From positions 558,001-622,000 of the forward strand of contig NZ_CCYK01000006.1 in NCBI RefSeq assembly GCF_000826105.1: 64,000 nt of DNA. Direction: 5' to 3'. How positions within the stretch are numbered: position 1 is the stretch's first letter; every line of letters begins with the position of its first letter. The DNA is from Pseudomonas massiliensis. Lineage in GTDB: Bacteria; Pseudomonadota; Gammaproteobacteria; Pseudomonadales; Pseudomonadaceae. Both the position numbers and the translations under genes were made by a program. The notes beneath the pieces are model-generated. The model saw only the letters and a list, made by a program, of their open reading frames with translations. It was not told the DNA's origin and searched no databases. Shown here one piece after another: positions 27,060-36,539 of the stretch.

Positions 27060-27797
27060 ATGCTCTATTTCGTCCGCATGGCCTTGCTGGGCCTGAACTT
27101 CCTTCTGGGTGCCGTGGTGGGCCTGTGCGTGGGCGTGGTGCGGCCGTTCAACCCGGATAACAACCGCCTGTTCGCGCGGCTGTACAGCTGGCCCGCCGTG
27201 CCACTCATGGGATTGCGTGTGGAGGCAGAGGTCCAGAGTCTTCAGGACCAACCGCCGGGTTTCGTGATCATCGCCAACCACCAATCCAACTTCGATGTGT
27301 TCTTCCTGGCGTCCATCGTGCCACGGCGCATGGCCTGCATCGGCAAGAAGAGCCTGGGCTGGGTGCCTTTGTTCGGCCAACTCTTCTGGCTGGGAGGCAA
27401 TGTACTGCTCAACCGCGACAATGCCTACCAGGCGCGCCGCGCACTGCAGACGACCAGCCGAGTGCTGCGCGACCAGCGAACCTCCATCTGGATTTTTCCC
27501 GAAGGCACCCGCAACTCAGGCGAACGCCTGCTGCCCTTCAAGAAAGGCGCGTTCATGATGGCCGTAGACGCGGGGGTGCCCATAGTGCCTGTATGCGTCA
27601 ACCGTTACCTTGGGTCGTTGGACTTCAATCGCCGCCACAGCGGCGAGCTGCGGGTTCGTTCGCTGGCCCCGATTCCAACCGCAGGGCTTACCGCGAAGGA
27701 CATCCCTGACCTGATGGCCCGCTGTCACGGCGCCATGCAGACATGCATCGATGAACTGTCCGCCAGCACTGAACTGCAAGCGCAAGCGTCACTCTGA
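27060..27797 (+). CDS. plsC: 1-acyl-sn-glycerol-3-phosphate acyltransferase (PlsC-like)
   Basis: 245 residues. An N-terminal membrane segment (LGLNFLLGAVVGLCVGVV) anchors a catalytic domain with the HX4D motif NHQSNFD, the glycerol-phosphate site FPEGTRN and VPIVPVCV. It esterifies lysophosphatidic acid in phospholipid synthesis at the inner membrane; Pseudomonas species carry several paralogues, so this may not be the main one. Start ATG 27060 chosen because earlier frames overlap the crotonase gene. corA follows after 29 bases. Confidence 0.85.
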   Translation: MLYFVRMALLGLNFLLGAVVGLCVGVVRPFNPDNNRLFARLYSWPAVPLMGLRVEAEVQSLQDQPPGFVIIANHQSNFDVFFLASIVPRRMACIGKKSLGWVPLFGQLFWLGGNVLLNRDNAYQARRALQTTSRVLRDQRTSIWIFPEGTRNSGERLLPFKKGAFMMAVDAGVPIVPVCVNRYLGSLDFNRRHSGELRVRSLAPIPTAGLTAKDIPDLMARCHGAMQTCIDELSASTELQAQASL

Positions 27798-27826
27798 ACA
27801 GCGAGATCAGCAGAGAGCCAAACACC

Positions 27827-28798
27827 ATGGGGCGAGTGGTAGCCGCGGCAGTCTACAGCGCAGGCAAGAAAGTGACCGACATCGAGTTGCAGGCAGGACG
27901 CCAATGGGCCTGCCAGCCTGGGCATTTCGTCTGGATCGGCCTGGAAGAACCGGATGCCGCCACGCTCAAGCTGCTCCAGGAGCAATTCGGGCTGCATGAC
28001 CTGGCCGTGGAAGATGCGCTGGAACGACACAGCCGTCCCAAGCTGGAAACCTTTGGCGACGCGCTTTTCATCGTCACTTACTCCCCGGTTCGCCGGGACG
28101 GCAAGCTGGAGTTCATCGAAACCCATATTTTCGCTGGCAAAGGCTATGTCATCACCTGCCGTAACGGGCATTCGGCTTCCTACGCCCTGGTGCGCCAGCG
28201 CTGTGAGGCGCGCCCTCTTCTTCTGGAGCATGGCGAGGATTTCGTGCTCTATGCCATCCTGGATTTCGTCACCGAGTGTTATCAGCCCGTGACAGAGAGC
28301 ATTCACCAGGAAATCGAGGCTCTGGAGCATAACGTGCTCAGCCAGGCGTTGAACGAAAGCGACATCCACTGCCTGCACGGGCTGCGCCGTGATCTGCTGA
28401 GGATGCGACGCTACCTCGCCCCTATGGTGGAGATTAGCGAAGAACTACAGCGGCTAGACTTCCCCTTCATCGACCGGAACATGCGGCCGTATTTCAGAGA
28501 CGTCCAGATTCACGTCAACCGGCAGATGGAAGACCTCACCGGCATCCGCGACATCGCCAGCCAGACCATCGAGATCGGGATGCTCCTCGAATCGGCGCGG
28601 CAAAGCGTCACCCAGCGCAAATTCGCCGCCTGGGCCGCTATCCTGGCCTTTCCGACGGCGGTGGCAGGCATCTACGGTATGAATTTCGAAAACATGCCCG
28701 AGCTGACCTGGCATTACGGCTACTACATCGTGCTGGGGGTCATTGGCCTTGGCTGCGCCGGGCTTTTCGCCAGCTTCAAGCGCTCGGGCTGGCTCTGA
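27827..28798 (+). CDS. corA: CorA-family magnesium/cobalt channel
   Basis: 323 residues: a large cytoplasmic N-terminal funnel and long helix, then two C-terminal membrane helices with the selectivity motif GMN at residues 284-286 (YGMNFENMPEL). This is a full-length CorA, a homopentameric Mg2+ influx channel of the inner membrane. It is close behind the PlsC-like gene (29 bases) and probably co-transcribed. The final stretch GLGCAGLFASFKRSGWL is the usual basic cytoplasmic tail. Confidence 0.93.
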   Translation: MGRVVAAAVYSAGKKVTDIELQAGRQWACQPGHFVWIGLEEPDAATLKLLQEQFGLHDLAVEDALERHSRPKLETFGDALFIVTYSPVRRDGKLEFIETHIFAGKGYVITCRNGHSASYALVRQRCEARPLLLEHGEDFVLYAILDFVTECYQPVTESIHQEIEALEHNVLSQALNESDIHCLHGLRRDLLRMRRYLAPMVEISEELQRLDFPFIDRNMRPYFRDVQIHVNRQMEDLTGIRDIASQTIEIGMLLESARQSVTQRKFAAWAAILAFPTAVAGIYGMNFENMPELTWHYGYYIVLGVIGLGCAGLFASFKRSGWL

Positions 28799-28914
28799 TA
28801 CAGGCCGACGGGACGCAGCGAAGCGACCCGACCGCAAGGTTTACAATGCCTATTCTCCAGCTGACGCTGGATCCCGGACGGTACGCCCGCGGCTCCGCCG
28901 GGCTTCTGCACGAA

Positions 28915-29631
28915 TCAGCTGCGGGGCGTGGCTACGAAACGCATCATCCACTCGGCGACAGTCGCGCCATCATGGTCCCGGGCCAGGCTGGCCAGCGCTG
29001 CCTGCCGCACATCTTCACCCAGATGCTGCTGGCGAAGGTCCAGCAGCGCCCGTGAATAGTCATGAACGAATTCGGGATGGCCTTGGAAGCAAAGCACCTG
29101 GTCGTTGATCTGGTATGCGGCATAAGGACAGAACTCGCTGGAGGCGACCACGGTGGCCCCTTCCGGCAGTTCGGTGACCTGATCCTGATGGCTGATCAGC
29201 AAGGTAAGGTCGCCTTCGTGCGCGGTCATCCAGGGCGCCTTGGCATGCAGTTGATAACTGTGGTTGCCCAGGCCCCAGCCTTGCTCGGCACGCTGAGCCC
29301 GGCCACCGAGCAGCAATGCCAGCAGTTGATGGCCGAAGCAGACACCCAGCAACTTGTCGCCCCGTTTGTAGCGATCCAGCAGGAACGCTTTCAAGGTTTC
29401 AATCCATGGATCATTTCCGAAGGAATCCGCCTTGCTGCCGGTCACCAGGTAAGCATCATAGGCTGCATCTTCAGGCGGATAGTGACCCTCCACCACATTG
29501 AACACCTCGAATTCCGCGGCCACTGGCTGACGCTTGAACAGCTCTTTGAACATCGCGCCATAACCGGTGAACTGCTCGACCAGCTCAGGGCGAATGTGGT
29601 CGGTTTCGAGGATGCAGATGCGCAACGACAT
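28915..29631 (-). CDS. Class I glutamine amidotransferase-like protein
   Basis: 238 residues from ATG 29631 (MSLRICILETDHI). The catalytic Cys is in LLGVCFGHQLLA and the His in FQGHPEFVHDY with the downstream Glu, so the triad is present. It is a stand-alone GATase of the GuaA-like group, not fused to a synthetase; substrates in such proteins include gamma-glutamyl compounds or tRNA-modification partners. No operon partner is adjacent, so the reaction cannot be named. Confidence 0.82.
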   Translation of the reverse strand: MSLRICILETDHIRPELVEQFTGYGAMFKELFKRQPVAAEFEVFNVVEGHYPPEDAAYDAYLVTGSKADSFGNDPWIETLKAFLLDRYKRGDKLLGVCFGHQLLALLLGGRAQRAEQGWGLGNHSYQLHAKAPWMTAHEGDLTLLISHQDQVTELPEGATVVASSEFCPYAAYQINDQVLCFQGHPEFVHDYSRALLDLRQQHLGEDVRQAALASLARDHDGATVAEWMMRFVATPRS

Positions 29632-29982
29632 GGGTATCGGTCTCGGGTCGAAACAAGCGGGATTGCTTGCTCGCAGCGTGCATCCTAATGCCTTGCAAAG
29701 CAATAGCGTCGACAGACGAACGGTCGTTTGGCATAAAACGACCCTGCAAGCTGTCTAGGTCAGCGCACTGAAACGATACGGCAGAGAGTTTCAGATCTTT
29801 TTGGTGTAAAACTCTCGATGATTAAAACATTTCGCGCTGGACACCGCCGTCCTCGCTTCTACAGTTAAGCAAGTGTTCCGGTCGCGCCGGCCGCTCGCCC
29901 GCGCACCGCGACCAGCCAACAGGCAGTGAAGCCGCCCCAGGCAGCGGGGTGGCGCTGGTCAACAAGAAGAAAGGCACTGTTC
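29632..29982. other. Intergenic region with structured leader of a microprotein gene
   Basis: 351 bases without other genes. It holds AT-rich promoter-like sequence around 29740-29840 and, next to the microprotein, a two-part stem: GACCAGC (29910-29916) pairs with GCTGGTC (29954-29960), and inside it GCCGCCCC (29931-29938) pairs with GGGGTGGC (29946-29953). The two right arms are contiguous and end 22 bases before the start codon at 29983. Confidence 0.55.
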
Positions 29983-30078
29983 ATGTTTAGACATCCCAAG
30001 ATTCGCCAGGCGAGCTTGATCGTCCTGGCTACCACCCTGTTATTGATCTTGCCGAACCTGGGGCGTTTGTTCGGCTGA
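29983..30078 (+). CDS. 31-residue single-pass membrane microprotein
   Basis: ATG at 29983 after AGAAAGG at good spacing. The product begins with a basic stretch (MFRHPKIRQAS) and continues as one hydrophobic helix (LIVLATTLLLILPNLGRLFG), so it is predicted to sit in the inner membrane with the N-terminus inside. No family is recognised. The preceding strong stem-loop and the following terminator-bearing 3' region suggest a real, regulated transcript. Confidence 0.5.
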   Translation: MFRHPKIRQASLIVLATTLLLILPNLGRLFG

Positions 30079-30292
30079 CGATCGCAGTTGCCTTCGCTCG
30101 AGGGCCCGTATCGTTCGAAGGGTGCGCTTCCCGCTTCGCCCGGGGAACAGCCACATCCGCAAGGCGCTGCAGTGCCTGGCCAGTTAGGACGCCGCTATCA
30201 AGGGAATAGTCAATCTCGATTTCTTCACATCTGCCGTCCCAGGCAAACTACTCCCATGACGGCACAGGGTGCCGACGCTCTGCTTCCCATTC

Positions 30293-30319
30293 GGCCACCG
30301 TTTCGGTGGCCTTTTTTTT
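30293..30319 (+). terminator. Strong Rho-independent terminator
   Basis: GGCCACC, loop GTTTC, GGTGGCC then eight T. It ends a rightward transcript, either the microprotein mRNA with a 3' untranslated region of about 215 bases or a separate small RNA from 30079-30319. Confidence 0.85.
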
Positions 30320-30329
30320 GGAGAGCGGC

Positions 30330-30671
30330 TCAGGCCTGGTGGCGAGGCAGCCGGTGCTTGACGCCCCAGCCTTCGATTTCCCCGCCCAAGGGTTCTACGA
30401 CAGACTCGAAATTCTGCTCGAATTCGCCGATACCGAACCGGGTGGCATACATCAGTTTGGACAATTCCAGGTCCCAGGCCCCGTCTTCCCGCTCCTTTAT
30501 CTGGGCATTGAGTGATTCGCCGCGAAAGTGCCCGGCGGCTGCCCGAGCGCGGTCTTCGTCTGGGAACACGGCATAGAACTCGATAGGGTGAATGCTGGCG
30601 AAATCGAAACCGCCCTCTTTCATCTTGCGCAGTAGCAGGGTGCTGATGTCTTCCTGATGGGCATTGCTCAT
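30330..30671 (-). CDS. rraB: RraB-family regulator of ribonuclease E
   Basis: 113 residues, acidic. The RraB fold is suggested by FYAVFPDEDRARAAAGHF in the middle and by the conserved C-terminal GGEIEGWGV. In E. coli RraB binds RNase E and modulates mRNA decay. Start ATG 30671 has a consensus GAGGAGGA at eight bases. No strong terminator with a U-run is on its strand; a hairpin lies just past the stop. Confidence 0.8.
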   Translation of the reverse strand: MSNAHQEDISTLLLRKMKEGGFDFASIHPIEFYAVFPDEDRARAAAGHFRGESLNAQIKEREDGAWDLELSKLMYATRFGIGEFEQNFESVVEPLGGEIEGWGVKHRLPRHQA

Positions 30672-30784
30672 GGCGGGTCCTCCTCACAGCGATGGATAGA
30701 CTTTCCGTGGTGCCGGCGATGCCGGCCCCTTGCATGACGCCTGCTGAACGCTTGCTTGAGAATCTGCCGGAGCCAGGTCCGCGC

Positions 30785-31021
30785 TCAAGCCACCTCGTCG
30801 ATGGCGGTGATCTTCACGCCGTTCTGCTCCTCCAGCCATTTGGCCGTTGGCGCCTCGGCGCGATCCTGGAAGTCGTTCAGGTCTACCTTTTCAATGACCG
30901 GGAACAGATGGGCGCGAATGGCGCGGGCGGCCTCCTCGTCACTGGGCCGGTCGGCACAGGCCAAGGACAAACGGGTCGGGACACCCTTCTGGTCAACGAA
31001 GGTGATTTCCCAGTTTTTCAT
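30785..31021 (-). CDS. Small conserved hypothetical protein
   Basis: 78 residues from ATG 31021 (GGGAGA upstream): MKNWEITFVDQKGVPTRL then DRPSDEEAARAIRAHLFP. It appears soluble with a beta-strand start and a central helix; no family is recognised. The open frame extends 140 codons further upstream into the quiP promoter region without a ribosome site, so the short form is chosen. Same strand as the RraB-like gene, 113 bases apart. Confidence 0.65.
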   Translation of the reverse strand: MKNWEITFVDQKGVPTRLSLACADRPSDEEAARAIRAHLFPVIEKVDLNDFQDRAEAPTAKWLEEQNGVKITAIDEVA

Positions 31022-31229
31022 CGGTATCTCCCTCAGGCCATGGATGAATGTCAGGCAGCTTGCCTGCCCATAATGGACCGAGCTACGGGCGGGGTTGTTC
31101 CGACTGTTTTCGAGCCAAGCGCCCCACTGTGAAAAAGCAGCCCGGAATAAAGCCGATGGGCTGTCTTGCGGAGCGTGCGAACCCTCACTACCTTTAGCGC
31201 CTTTCCGATGCTTGCCCAGGAGCCTGTCC

Positions 31230-33761
31230 ATGGCGTTGTCTGCATTCCGCCACCGTTTGCCTCGTTTCAGCCTTGCCACGGCCATCGCCGGCGCACTTGG
31301 GCTAGCCGGTTGCCAGACCTGGGTGGACGACCGCAACAGCGAAAGCCTGCCGCCAACCATGGGGGTCCAGGCCCTCAAAGGCCTGGGCCAGAACGTATCG
31401 GTGCGGCGCAATACCCTGGGCATGCCGCTGATCGAAAGCAGCAACTTCCATGATGCGCTGTTCGCGCTGGGCTACGTGCATGCCAGCGACCGTATCAGCC
31501 AGATGGTCAGCATGCGCCTGCTGGCCCAGGGCCGACTGGCGGAAATGGTCGGGCCCGCGGTACTGGACGGCGACCGGCTGATGCGTACCCTGGACCTCAA
31601 GCGCAAGGCCCACGACCTCTACACGGCCGCCTCGCCGCGCCTGCGCAACTTTTTCGAGATCTACGCCCGGGGCGTCAACGCCTGGCTGTTCCGGTACCAG
31701 AACAAGCTGCCCATGGACCTGGCTCAATCAGGCTATAAGCCGGAATACTGGACAGGGGAAGACTCGGCCCTGGTGTTCTGCCTCATGAACTTCAGCCTGC
31801 AGATGAACCTGCAGGAGGAAATCAACAGCCTGGTATTGGCGCAAAAAGTGGGCGCAGACAAACTCGCCTGGCTGTTGCCTATCTACCCGGATGAACCCCT
31901 GCCCTTCGACGAGGCCGCTAAGCTCAAGGGCCTGGCTCTGGCTGGCCAATATCCAGGGCTGGCCAAGGTCAACGAACAGCTCGGCGCCTTCGGGCAACTG
32001 GGCGTAGCCGCGTCCAACAACTGGGCCCTGGCGCCTGAACGTAGCCGCAGCGGCAAGAGCCTGTTCGCCAACGACACGCACCTGCCGCTGGCCTTGCCCA
32101 GCGCCTGGAATTTCGTGCAGATCCGCGCGCCCAGGTTCCAGGCCGCCGGGGTTTCCCTGGCTGGCGTGCCCGCTATCGTCGCTGGCTTCAACGGTAAACT
32201 GGCCTGGGGCATGACCATGGTCATGGGCGACAACCAGGATGTGTTCCTGGAGCGTGTCAAGAAAGAAAATGGCGTGCTTCTCTACCAGGCCGACGGCAAG
32301 TGGGTGCGTGCCACTGCCCGAAACGAGACCTTCTTCGTCAAGGGCCAGCGTCCCGTGCGTGAGGTCATCTATGAGACCCGTCACGGGCCGCTGCTGAACA
32401 CGGCACTGGGCGAGCGCAAGCTCGGCATACAGCCTGCCCCCTTCGCCAGCGGCTACGGTCTGGCCTTGCAAACACCGGACTTGAAGGATGACCGATCCCT
32501 GGACGCTTTCTTCAACCTGTCCCGGGCGCCAAGCGTGGAACGGGCCTTCGACTATGCCCGCGACATTCGCGCCATTGCGCTGAACATGGTCTTCGCCGAC
32601 GCGGGCGACATCGGCTGGCAAGTGACCGGGCGCTATCCCAACCGCAAGGATGGCAAAGGCCTGGTTCCCTCCCCCGGCTGGGAAAGTCGCTATGACTGGG
32701 ACGGCTATGCCGACCCCATGCTGCACCCTTACGACCAGGCGCCCGCCAGCGGCTGGCTAGGCACCGCCAACCAGCGTACCGCCCGGCCTGGCTATGGCAT
32801 GCAGCTGTCCAGCTCCTGGTATTACCCTGAGCGCAGTGAGCGCCTCGCTCAGCTGGCCGCCACCGGCAGGCAGGACACGCGCTCGATGATCGCCTGGCAA
32901 TACGACCAGACCACCCCCTTCGCGGCCAAGCTAAAGGCCATGTTCGAAGCGCCCGGCATGGCACAGCCGTTGAAAAAGGCCATCGATGCCTTGCCCGAAT
33001 CGGACCGCGCCAAGGCGCGGGAAGCCCTGGCCAGGCTCATGGCGTTCAATGGCCAGCTGTCCGCCGGTTCCGCTGACGCGGCGCTGTACGAGCTGTTCCT
33101 TGACCAGAGCACGCGACAGACCTTCCTCGACGAGCTGGGCCCGGAAGACAGCCCAGCGTGGAAGGCCCTGGTCGCCAATGCGGACCAGTCCTATTCCGCT
33201 CAGGCGGACCACTTGCTGGGCCGCGACGACAGCCCCTTCTGGGATGACGTCCGCACACCCCAACAGGAAGACAAACCCGCCATCCTGGCCCGCAGCCTGG
33301 CCGAGGCCGTAAGCACGGGCGAACGCTTGCTCGGCGCGGACCACAAGCCGTGGCAGTGGGGCGCCTTGCACCAGTACCGCTGGACGACCGAAGGCAGCAG
33401 GCTGGCGCCTTGGCTGGACACCACCCAGCGTGCCGGCCTGGCAGCCCTGGACAGTTACCTCAACCGCGGCCCGGTCCCCGCCGGGGGCGACCACAGCACG
33501 CTCAACGCCGCGGCCTGGCATTGGGGCAGCAGCTTCGATGCCTGGCTGGTTCCAGCCATGCGTATCGTGGTGGACTTCGGCCAGCCCGAGCCGATGATCG
33601 GCCTCAACAGCACGGGCCAGTCTGGCAACCCGGCCAGCCCCCACTATGCCGATGGCATCCAGAACTGGCTCAAGGGGCAATACATGACCTTCCCCCTGCA
33701 GCCGCAGAACCTGGACAAAGCCTACGGCACCCAACGCCTGACCCTGACACCGCAGAAGTAG
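31230..33761 (+). CDS. quiP: Acyl-homoserine-lactone acylase QuiP (penicillin acylase family lipoprotein)
   Basis: 843 residues from ATG 31230 (AGGAG). The lipobox LAGC places the mature N-terminus at Cys28, so the protein is predicted to be a lipoprotein. The Ntn-hydrolase nucleophile after autoprocessing is Ser262 ([15 protein letters not shown]), dividing an alpha chain of about 230 residues from a beta chain of about 580. Length and sequence fit P. aeruginosa QuiP (PA1032), which degrades long-chain N-acyl-homoserine lactones; it could also process other acyl amides. Monocistronic or first gene of the operon with the Exo gene 106 bases on. Confidence 0.88.
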   Translation: MALSAFRHRLPRFSLATAIAGALGLAGCQTWVDDRNSESLPPTMGVQALKGLGQNVSVRRNTLGMPLIESSNFHDALFALGYVHASDRISQMVSMRLLAQGRLAEMVGPAVLDGDRLMRTLDLKRKAHDLYTAASPRLRNFFEIYARGVNAWLFRYQNKLPMDLAQSGYKPEYWTGEDSALVFCLMNFSLQMNLQEEINSLVLAQKVGADKLAWLLPIYPDEPLPFDEAAKLKGLALAGQYPGLAKVNEQLGAFGQLGVAASNNWALAPERSRSGKSLFANDTHLPLALPSAWNFVQIRAPRFQAAGVSLAGVPAIVAGFNGKLAWGMTMVMGDNQDVFLERVKKENGVLLYQADGKWVRATARNETFFVKGQRPVREVIYETRHGPLLNTALGERKLGIQPAPFASGYGLALQTPDLKDDRSLDAFFNLSRAPSVERAFDYARDIRAIALNMVFADAGDIGWQVTGRYPNRKDGKGLVPSPGWESRYDWDGYADPMLHPYDQAPASGWLGTANQRTARPGYGMQLSSSWYYPERSERLAQLAATGRQDTRSMIAWQYDQTTPFAAKLKAMFEAPGMAQPLKKAIDALPESDRAKAREALARLMAFNGQLSAGSADAALYELFLDQSTRQTFLDELGPEDSPAWKALVANADQSYSAQADHLLGRDDSPFWDDVRTPQQEDKPAILARSLAEAVSTGERLLGADHKPWQWGALHQYRWTTEGSRLAPWLDTTQRAGLAALDSYLNRGPVPAGGDHSTLNAAAWHWGSSFDAWLVPAMRIVVDFGQPEPMIGLNSTGQSGNPASPHYADGIQNWLKGQYMTFPLQPQNLDKAYGTQRLTLTPQK

Positions 33762-33764
33762 ACC

Positions 33765-33804
33765 TCCATGACCGGCGCCGGTGCTCCATGGCCGGTGCCG
33801 GCGC
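33765..33804 (+). repeat. Two tandem 20-bp repeats between quiP and the Exo gene
   Basis: Units 33765-33784 and 33785-33804 share TCCATGRCCGGYGCCGGYGC (17 of 20 identical, differences being transitions). Each contains a perfect 12-bp palindrome core (CCGGCGCCGG type). Confidence 0.7.
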
Positions 33805-33867
33805 GCACAGAACTTCCAGCGAAGCCGGCGGCTCTGAACAAGCAAGCCCTTGTCAGCGTAGCCGCCC

Positions 33868-34884
33868 ATGGACCTTGTCATTGCCCGCCCCGAAGGCCTG
33901 TACTGCACCGCCGGGGACTTCTACATCGACCCCTGGCGTCCGGTGCATCGGTCGGTCATTACCCATGGCCATGGCGACCATGCCCGCACCGGCAATGGTC
34001 ACTACCTGGCCACGAACCTGAGTGAAGGCATCCTCAGGGCACGCCTGGGCGCGGATATCCAGCTACAGACGTTGCCTTATGGAGAGCGCCTGGTGCACAA
34101 CGGGGTAACCTTGAGCTTCCATCCTGCTGGACATGTACTGGGCTCGGCCCAGGTACGCCTGGAATACCAGGGGCAAGTCTGGGTCGCCTCGGGAGACTAC
34201 AAGGTCGAGCCCGACGGCACCTGCGCGCCCTTCGAGCCCGTGCGTTGCCACACCTTCATCACTGAGTCCACCTTCGGCTTGCCCATCTACCGCTGGCAAC
34301 CGCAGGCGGAGATTTTCGCCGAGGTCAATCAGTGGTGGCGGGAGAACGTAGCGGCCGGCAAGGCCAGCGTGCTGTTCAGTTACGCATTCGGCAAGGCGCA
34401 GCGCCTGCTGCATGGAATCGACGACAGCATCGGGCCGATTCTCAGCCACGGCTCGGTGGAACCGCTTAACCGAGTGTATCGGGAAGCCGGCGTGCGCATC
34501 CCTGCTACCCAATACGCTGGGGATTTCAAGAAAACCGACCCGGCCCTGCGCTCGGCCTTGATCATCGCCCCGCCTTCAGCCGGTGGCAGCACCTGGATGC
34601 GCCGCTTCGGCGAGTACAGCGATGCCTTCGCCAGCGGCTGGATGCGCCTTCGCGGCACCCGACGACGCCGCGGCGTGGATCGGGGCTTCGTGCTGTCAGA
34701 CCATGCCGACTGGCCCGGGCTGCTCTGGGCCATTGCCCAGACGGGCGCCGAACGGGTGATGGTCACCCATGGTTCGGTCAACGTGCTGGTACGCTATCTG
34801 CGCGAGCAAGGCCTGGACGCTCAGGGTTTCACCACTGAATACGGCGATGAGGACGAAGCCGCCTCCCAGGAGGCGTCGCAATGA
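33868..34884 (+). CDS. Ligase-associated DNA exonuclease (metallo-beta-lactamase fold, Exo)
   Basis: 338 residues. The metal site HxHxDH is ITHGHGDHAR, later ligands are in SGDYKVEP and SDHADWPG, giving the beta-CASP/metallo-lactamase nuclease arrangement. It belongs to the repair gene set Lhr-Core/MPE/Exo/Lig characterised in part in P. putida by the Shuman group. The ATP-dependent ligase overlaps by four bases downstream (ATGA), and the helicase and phosphoesterase follow after an inserted transporter operon. Start ATG 33868 chosen because MDLVIARPEGL matches family starts; there is no strong ribosome site. Confidence 0.88.
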   Translation: MDLVIARPEGLYCTAGDFYIDPWRPVHRSVITHGHGDHARTGNGHYLATNLSEGILRARLGADIQLQTLPYGERLVHNGVTLSFHPAGHVLGSAQVRLEYQGQVWVASGDYKVEPDGTCAPFEPVRCHTFITESTFGLPIYRWQPQAEIFAEVNQWWRENVAAGKASVLFSYAFGKAQRLLHGIDDSIGPILSHGSVEPLNRVYREAGVRIPATQYAGDFKKTDPALRSALIIAPPSAGGSTWMRRFGEYSDAFASGWMRLRGTRRRRGVDRGFVLSDHADWPGLLWAIAQTGAERVMVTHGSVNVLVRYLREQGLDAQGFTTEYGDEDEAASQEASQ

Positions 34885-36539
34885 AAGCCTTCGCCAATCT
34901 CTACACTGAACTCGACGCCACCACCTCAAGCAATGCCAAGCTGGCGGCGCTGCAGAGTTATTTCAGTCAGGCCGCCCCAGAGGACGCCGCCTGGGCGGTG
35001 TACTTTCTATCCGGCGGCAGGCCGCGCCAGCTGATTCCGACCCGCCTGCTGCGAGACCTGACCATTGCCTTGTCAGGGTTGCCTGAATGGCTGTTCGAAG
35101 AGAGTTACCAGGCCGTAGGCGACCTGGCGGAAACCGTTGCCTTGGTGCTGCCTGAATCCGAGCACAGCAGCGATGCCGGCCTGGCCTGGTGGATGGAACA
35201 CGAACTGCTGCCCTTGCGCGGGCTTGCCCCGGAGGTACTGGCACAACGGCTGCCCCCGTTATGGCTGAAGCTGGACCGGCAAAGCCTGATGGTATGCCTG
35301 AAACTGATCACCGGCAGCTTCCGGGTGGGTGTTTCCAAGTTGCTGGTCACCCGAGCCTTGGCGCAGCTTGCCGAGCTGGACAGCAAACGCGTCGCACAGC
35401 GCCTGGTCGGCTATACCGACCTGTCCCATCGGCCGACGGCAGACAGCTATCTGAAATTGATCACCCCTGAAAGTGATGATGAGCATGCCCAGCGCGGCGG
35501 CCAGCCCTACCCGTTCTTCCTGGCTCACGCGCTGCAGCAGCCGGTGGAACAGTTCGACACGTTGCTGGGGCCGTGCGAGCAATGGCAGGTGGAGTGGAAA
35601 TGGGATGGCATCCGCGCTCAGGTGGTCAAGCGCGACGGTCACCTCTGGGTCTGGTCTCGGGGAGAGGAGCTGGTAACGGATCGCTTTCCCGAGTTACAGG
35701 CCCTGGCCACGCTGCCCGACGGCACCGTGATCGATGGGGAGATCGTGGTCTGGAAAGCCAGCGAGGAGCATCCTGACCAAGGCGCTGGTGTACAACCCTT
35801 CGCCTTGCTGCAACAGCGCATTGGCCGCAAGACGCTGAGCCGCAAACTGCTGGACGACATCCCGGTGGTGCTGCTCGGGTACGACCTGCTGGAATGGCGG
35901 GGCCAGGACTGGCGCAATCGCCCGCAGGACCAGCGCCGCGCGCAACTGGAACAGGTAGCGGCCCAGGCGGACAGCCCAGTGTTACGGTTGTCACCGGTGC
36001 TGGAAGGTAACAGCTGGGCGGATTTGGCCCAGCAACGCGAGCAGTCCCGACGCCTTGGCGTGGAAGGCATGATGCTCAAGGCACGCAACGCGCTCTATGG
36101 CGTGGGCCGCACCAAGGACATGGGCGTGTGGTGGAAGTGGAAGGTAGACCCGTTCAGCGTCGACGCGGTACTGATCTATGCCCAGGCTGGCCATGGCCGG
36201 CGCGCCAGCCTGTATACCGACTACACCTTCGCCGTCTGGGACGGCCCACCCGGTAGCGAGCGCACGCTGGTGCCCTTTGCCAAGGCCTATTCCGGGCTGA
36301 CCGATGCTGAAATGCGCCAGGTGGATGCGATCATTCGTCGCACTACCGTGGAAAAATTCGGACCTGTGCGCAGTGTTACCCCTACCTTGGTATTCGAGCT
36401 GGGTTTCGAGGGTATCGCCCTGTCAAAACGCCACAAGAGCGGCATTGCAGTGCGGTTTCCGCGCATATTGCGCTGGCGTCATGACAAGCCGGTCGAGGAG
36501 GCGGATAGTCTCGCGACCCTGCAGGACCTGTTGAGTTGA
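34881..36539 (+). CDS. ATP-dependent DNA ligase (repair cluster Lig)
   Basis: 552 residues with an N-terminal helical DNA-binding domain, a nucleotidyltransferase domain with motif I EWKWDGIR (adenylated Lys240), motif III, motif IV DGEIVVW, and WWKWKVDP plus an OB domain. This is the LigB/LigC-like type associated with a metallo-lactamase nuclease, different from NAD-dependent LigA that replicates DNA. It seals nicks after processing by the neighbouring Exo. Overlap of four bases with Exo indicates coupling. AGGAGG lies close upstream. Confidence 0.92.
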   Translation: MKAFANLYTELDATTSSNAKLAALQSYFSQAAPEDAAWAVYFLSGGRPRQLIPTRLLRDLTIALSGLPEWLFEESYQAVGDLAETVALVLPESEHSSDAGLAWWMEHELLPLRGLAPEVLAQRLPPLWLKLDRQSLMVCLKLITGSFRVGVSKLLVTRALAQLAELDSKRVAQRLVGYTDLSHRPTADSYLKLITPESDDEHAQRGGQPYPFFLAHALQQPVEQFDTLLGPCEQWQVEWKWDGIRAQVVKRDGHLWVWSRGEELVTDRFPELQALATLPDGTVIDGEIVVWKASEEHPDQGAGVQPFALLQQRIGRKTLSRKLLDDIPVVLLGYDLLEWRGQDWRNRPQDQRRAQLEQVAAQADSPVLRLSPVLEGNSWADLAQQREQSRRLGVEGMMLKARNALYGVGRTKDMGVWWKWKVDPFSVDAVLIYAQAGHGRRASLYTDYTFAVWDGPPGSERTLVPFAKAYSGLTDAEMRQVDAIIRRTTVEKFGPVRSVTPTLVFELGFEGIALSKRHKSGIAVRFPRILRWRHDKPVEEADSLATLQDLLS

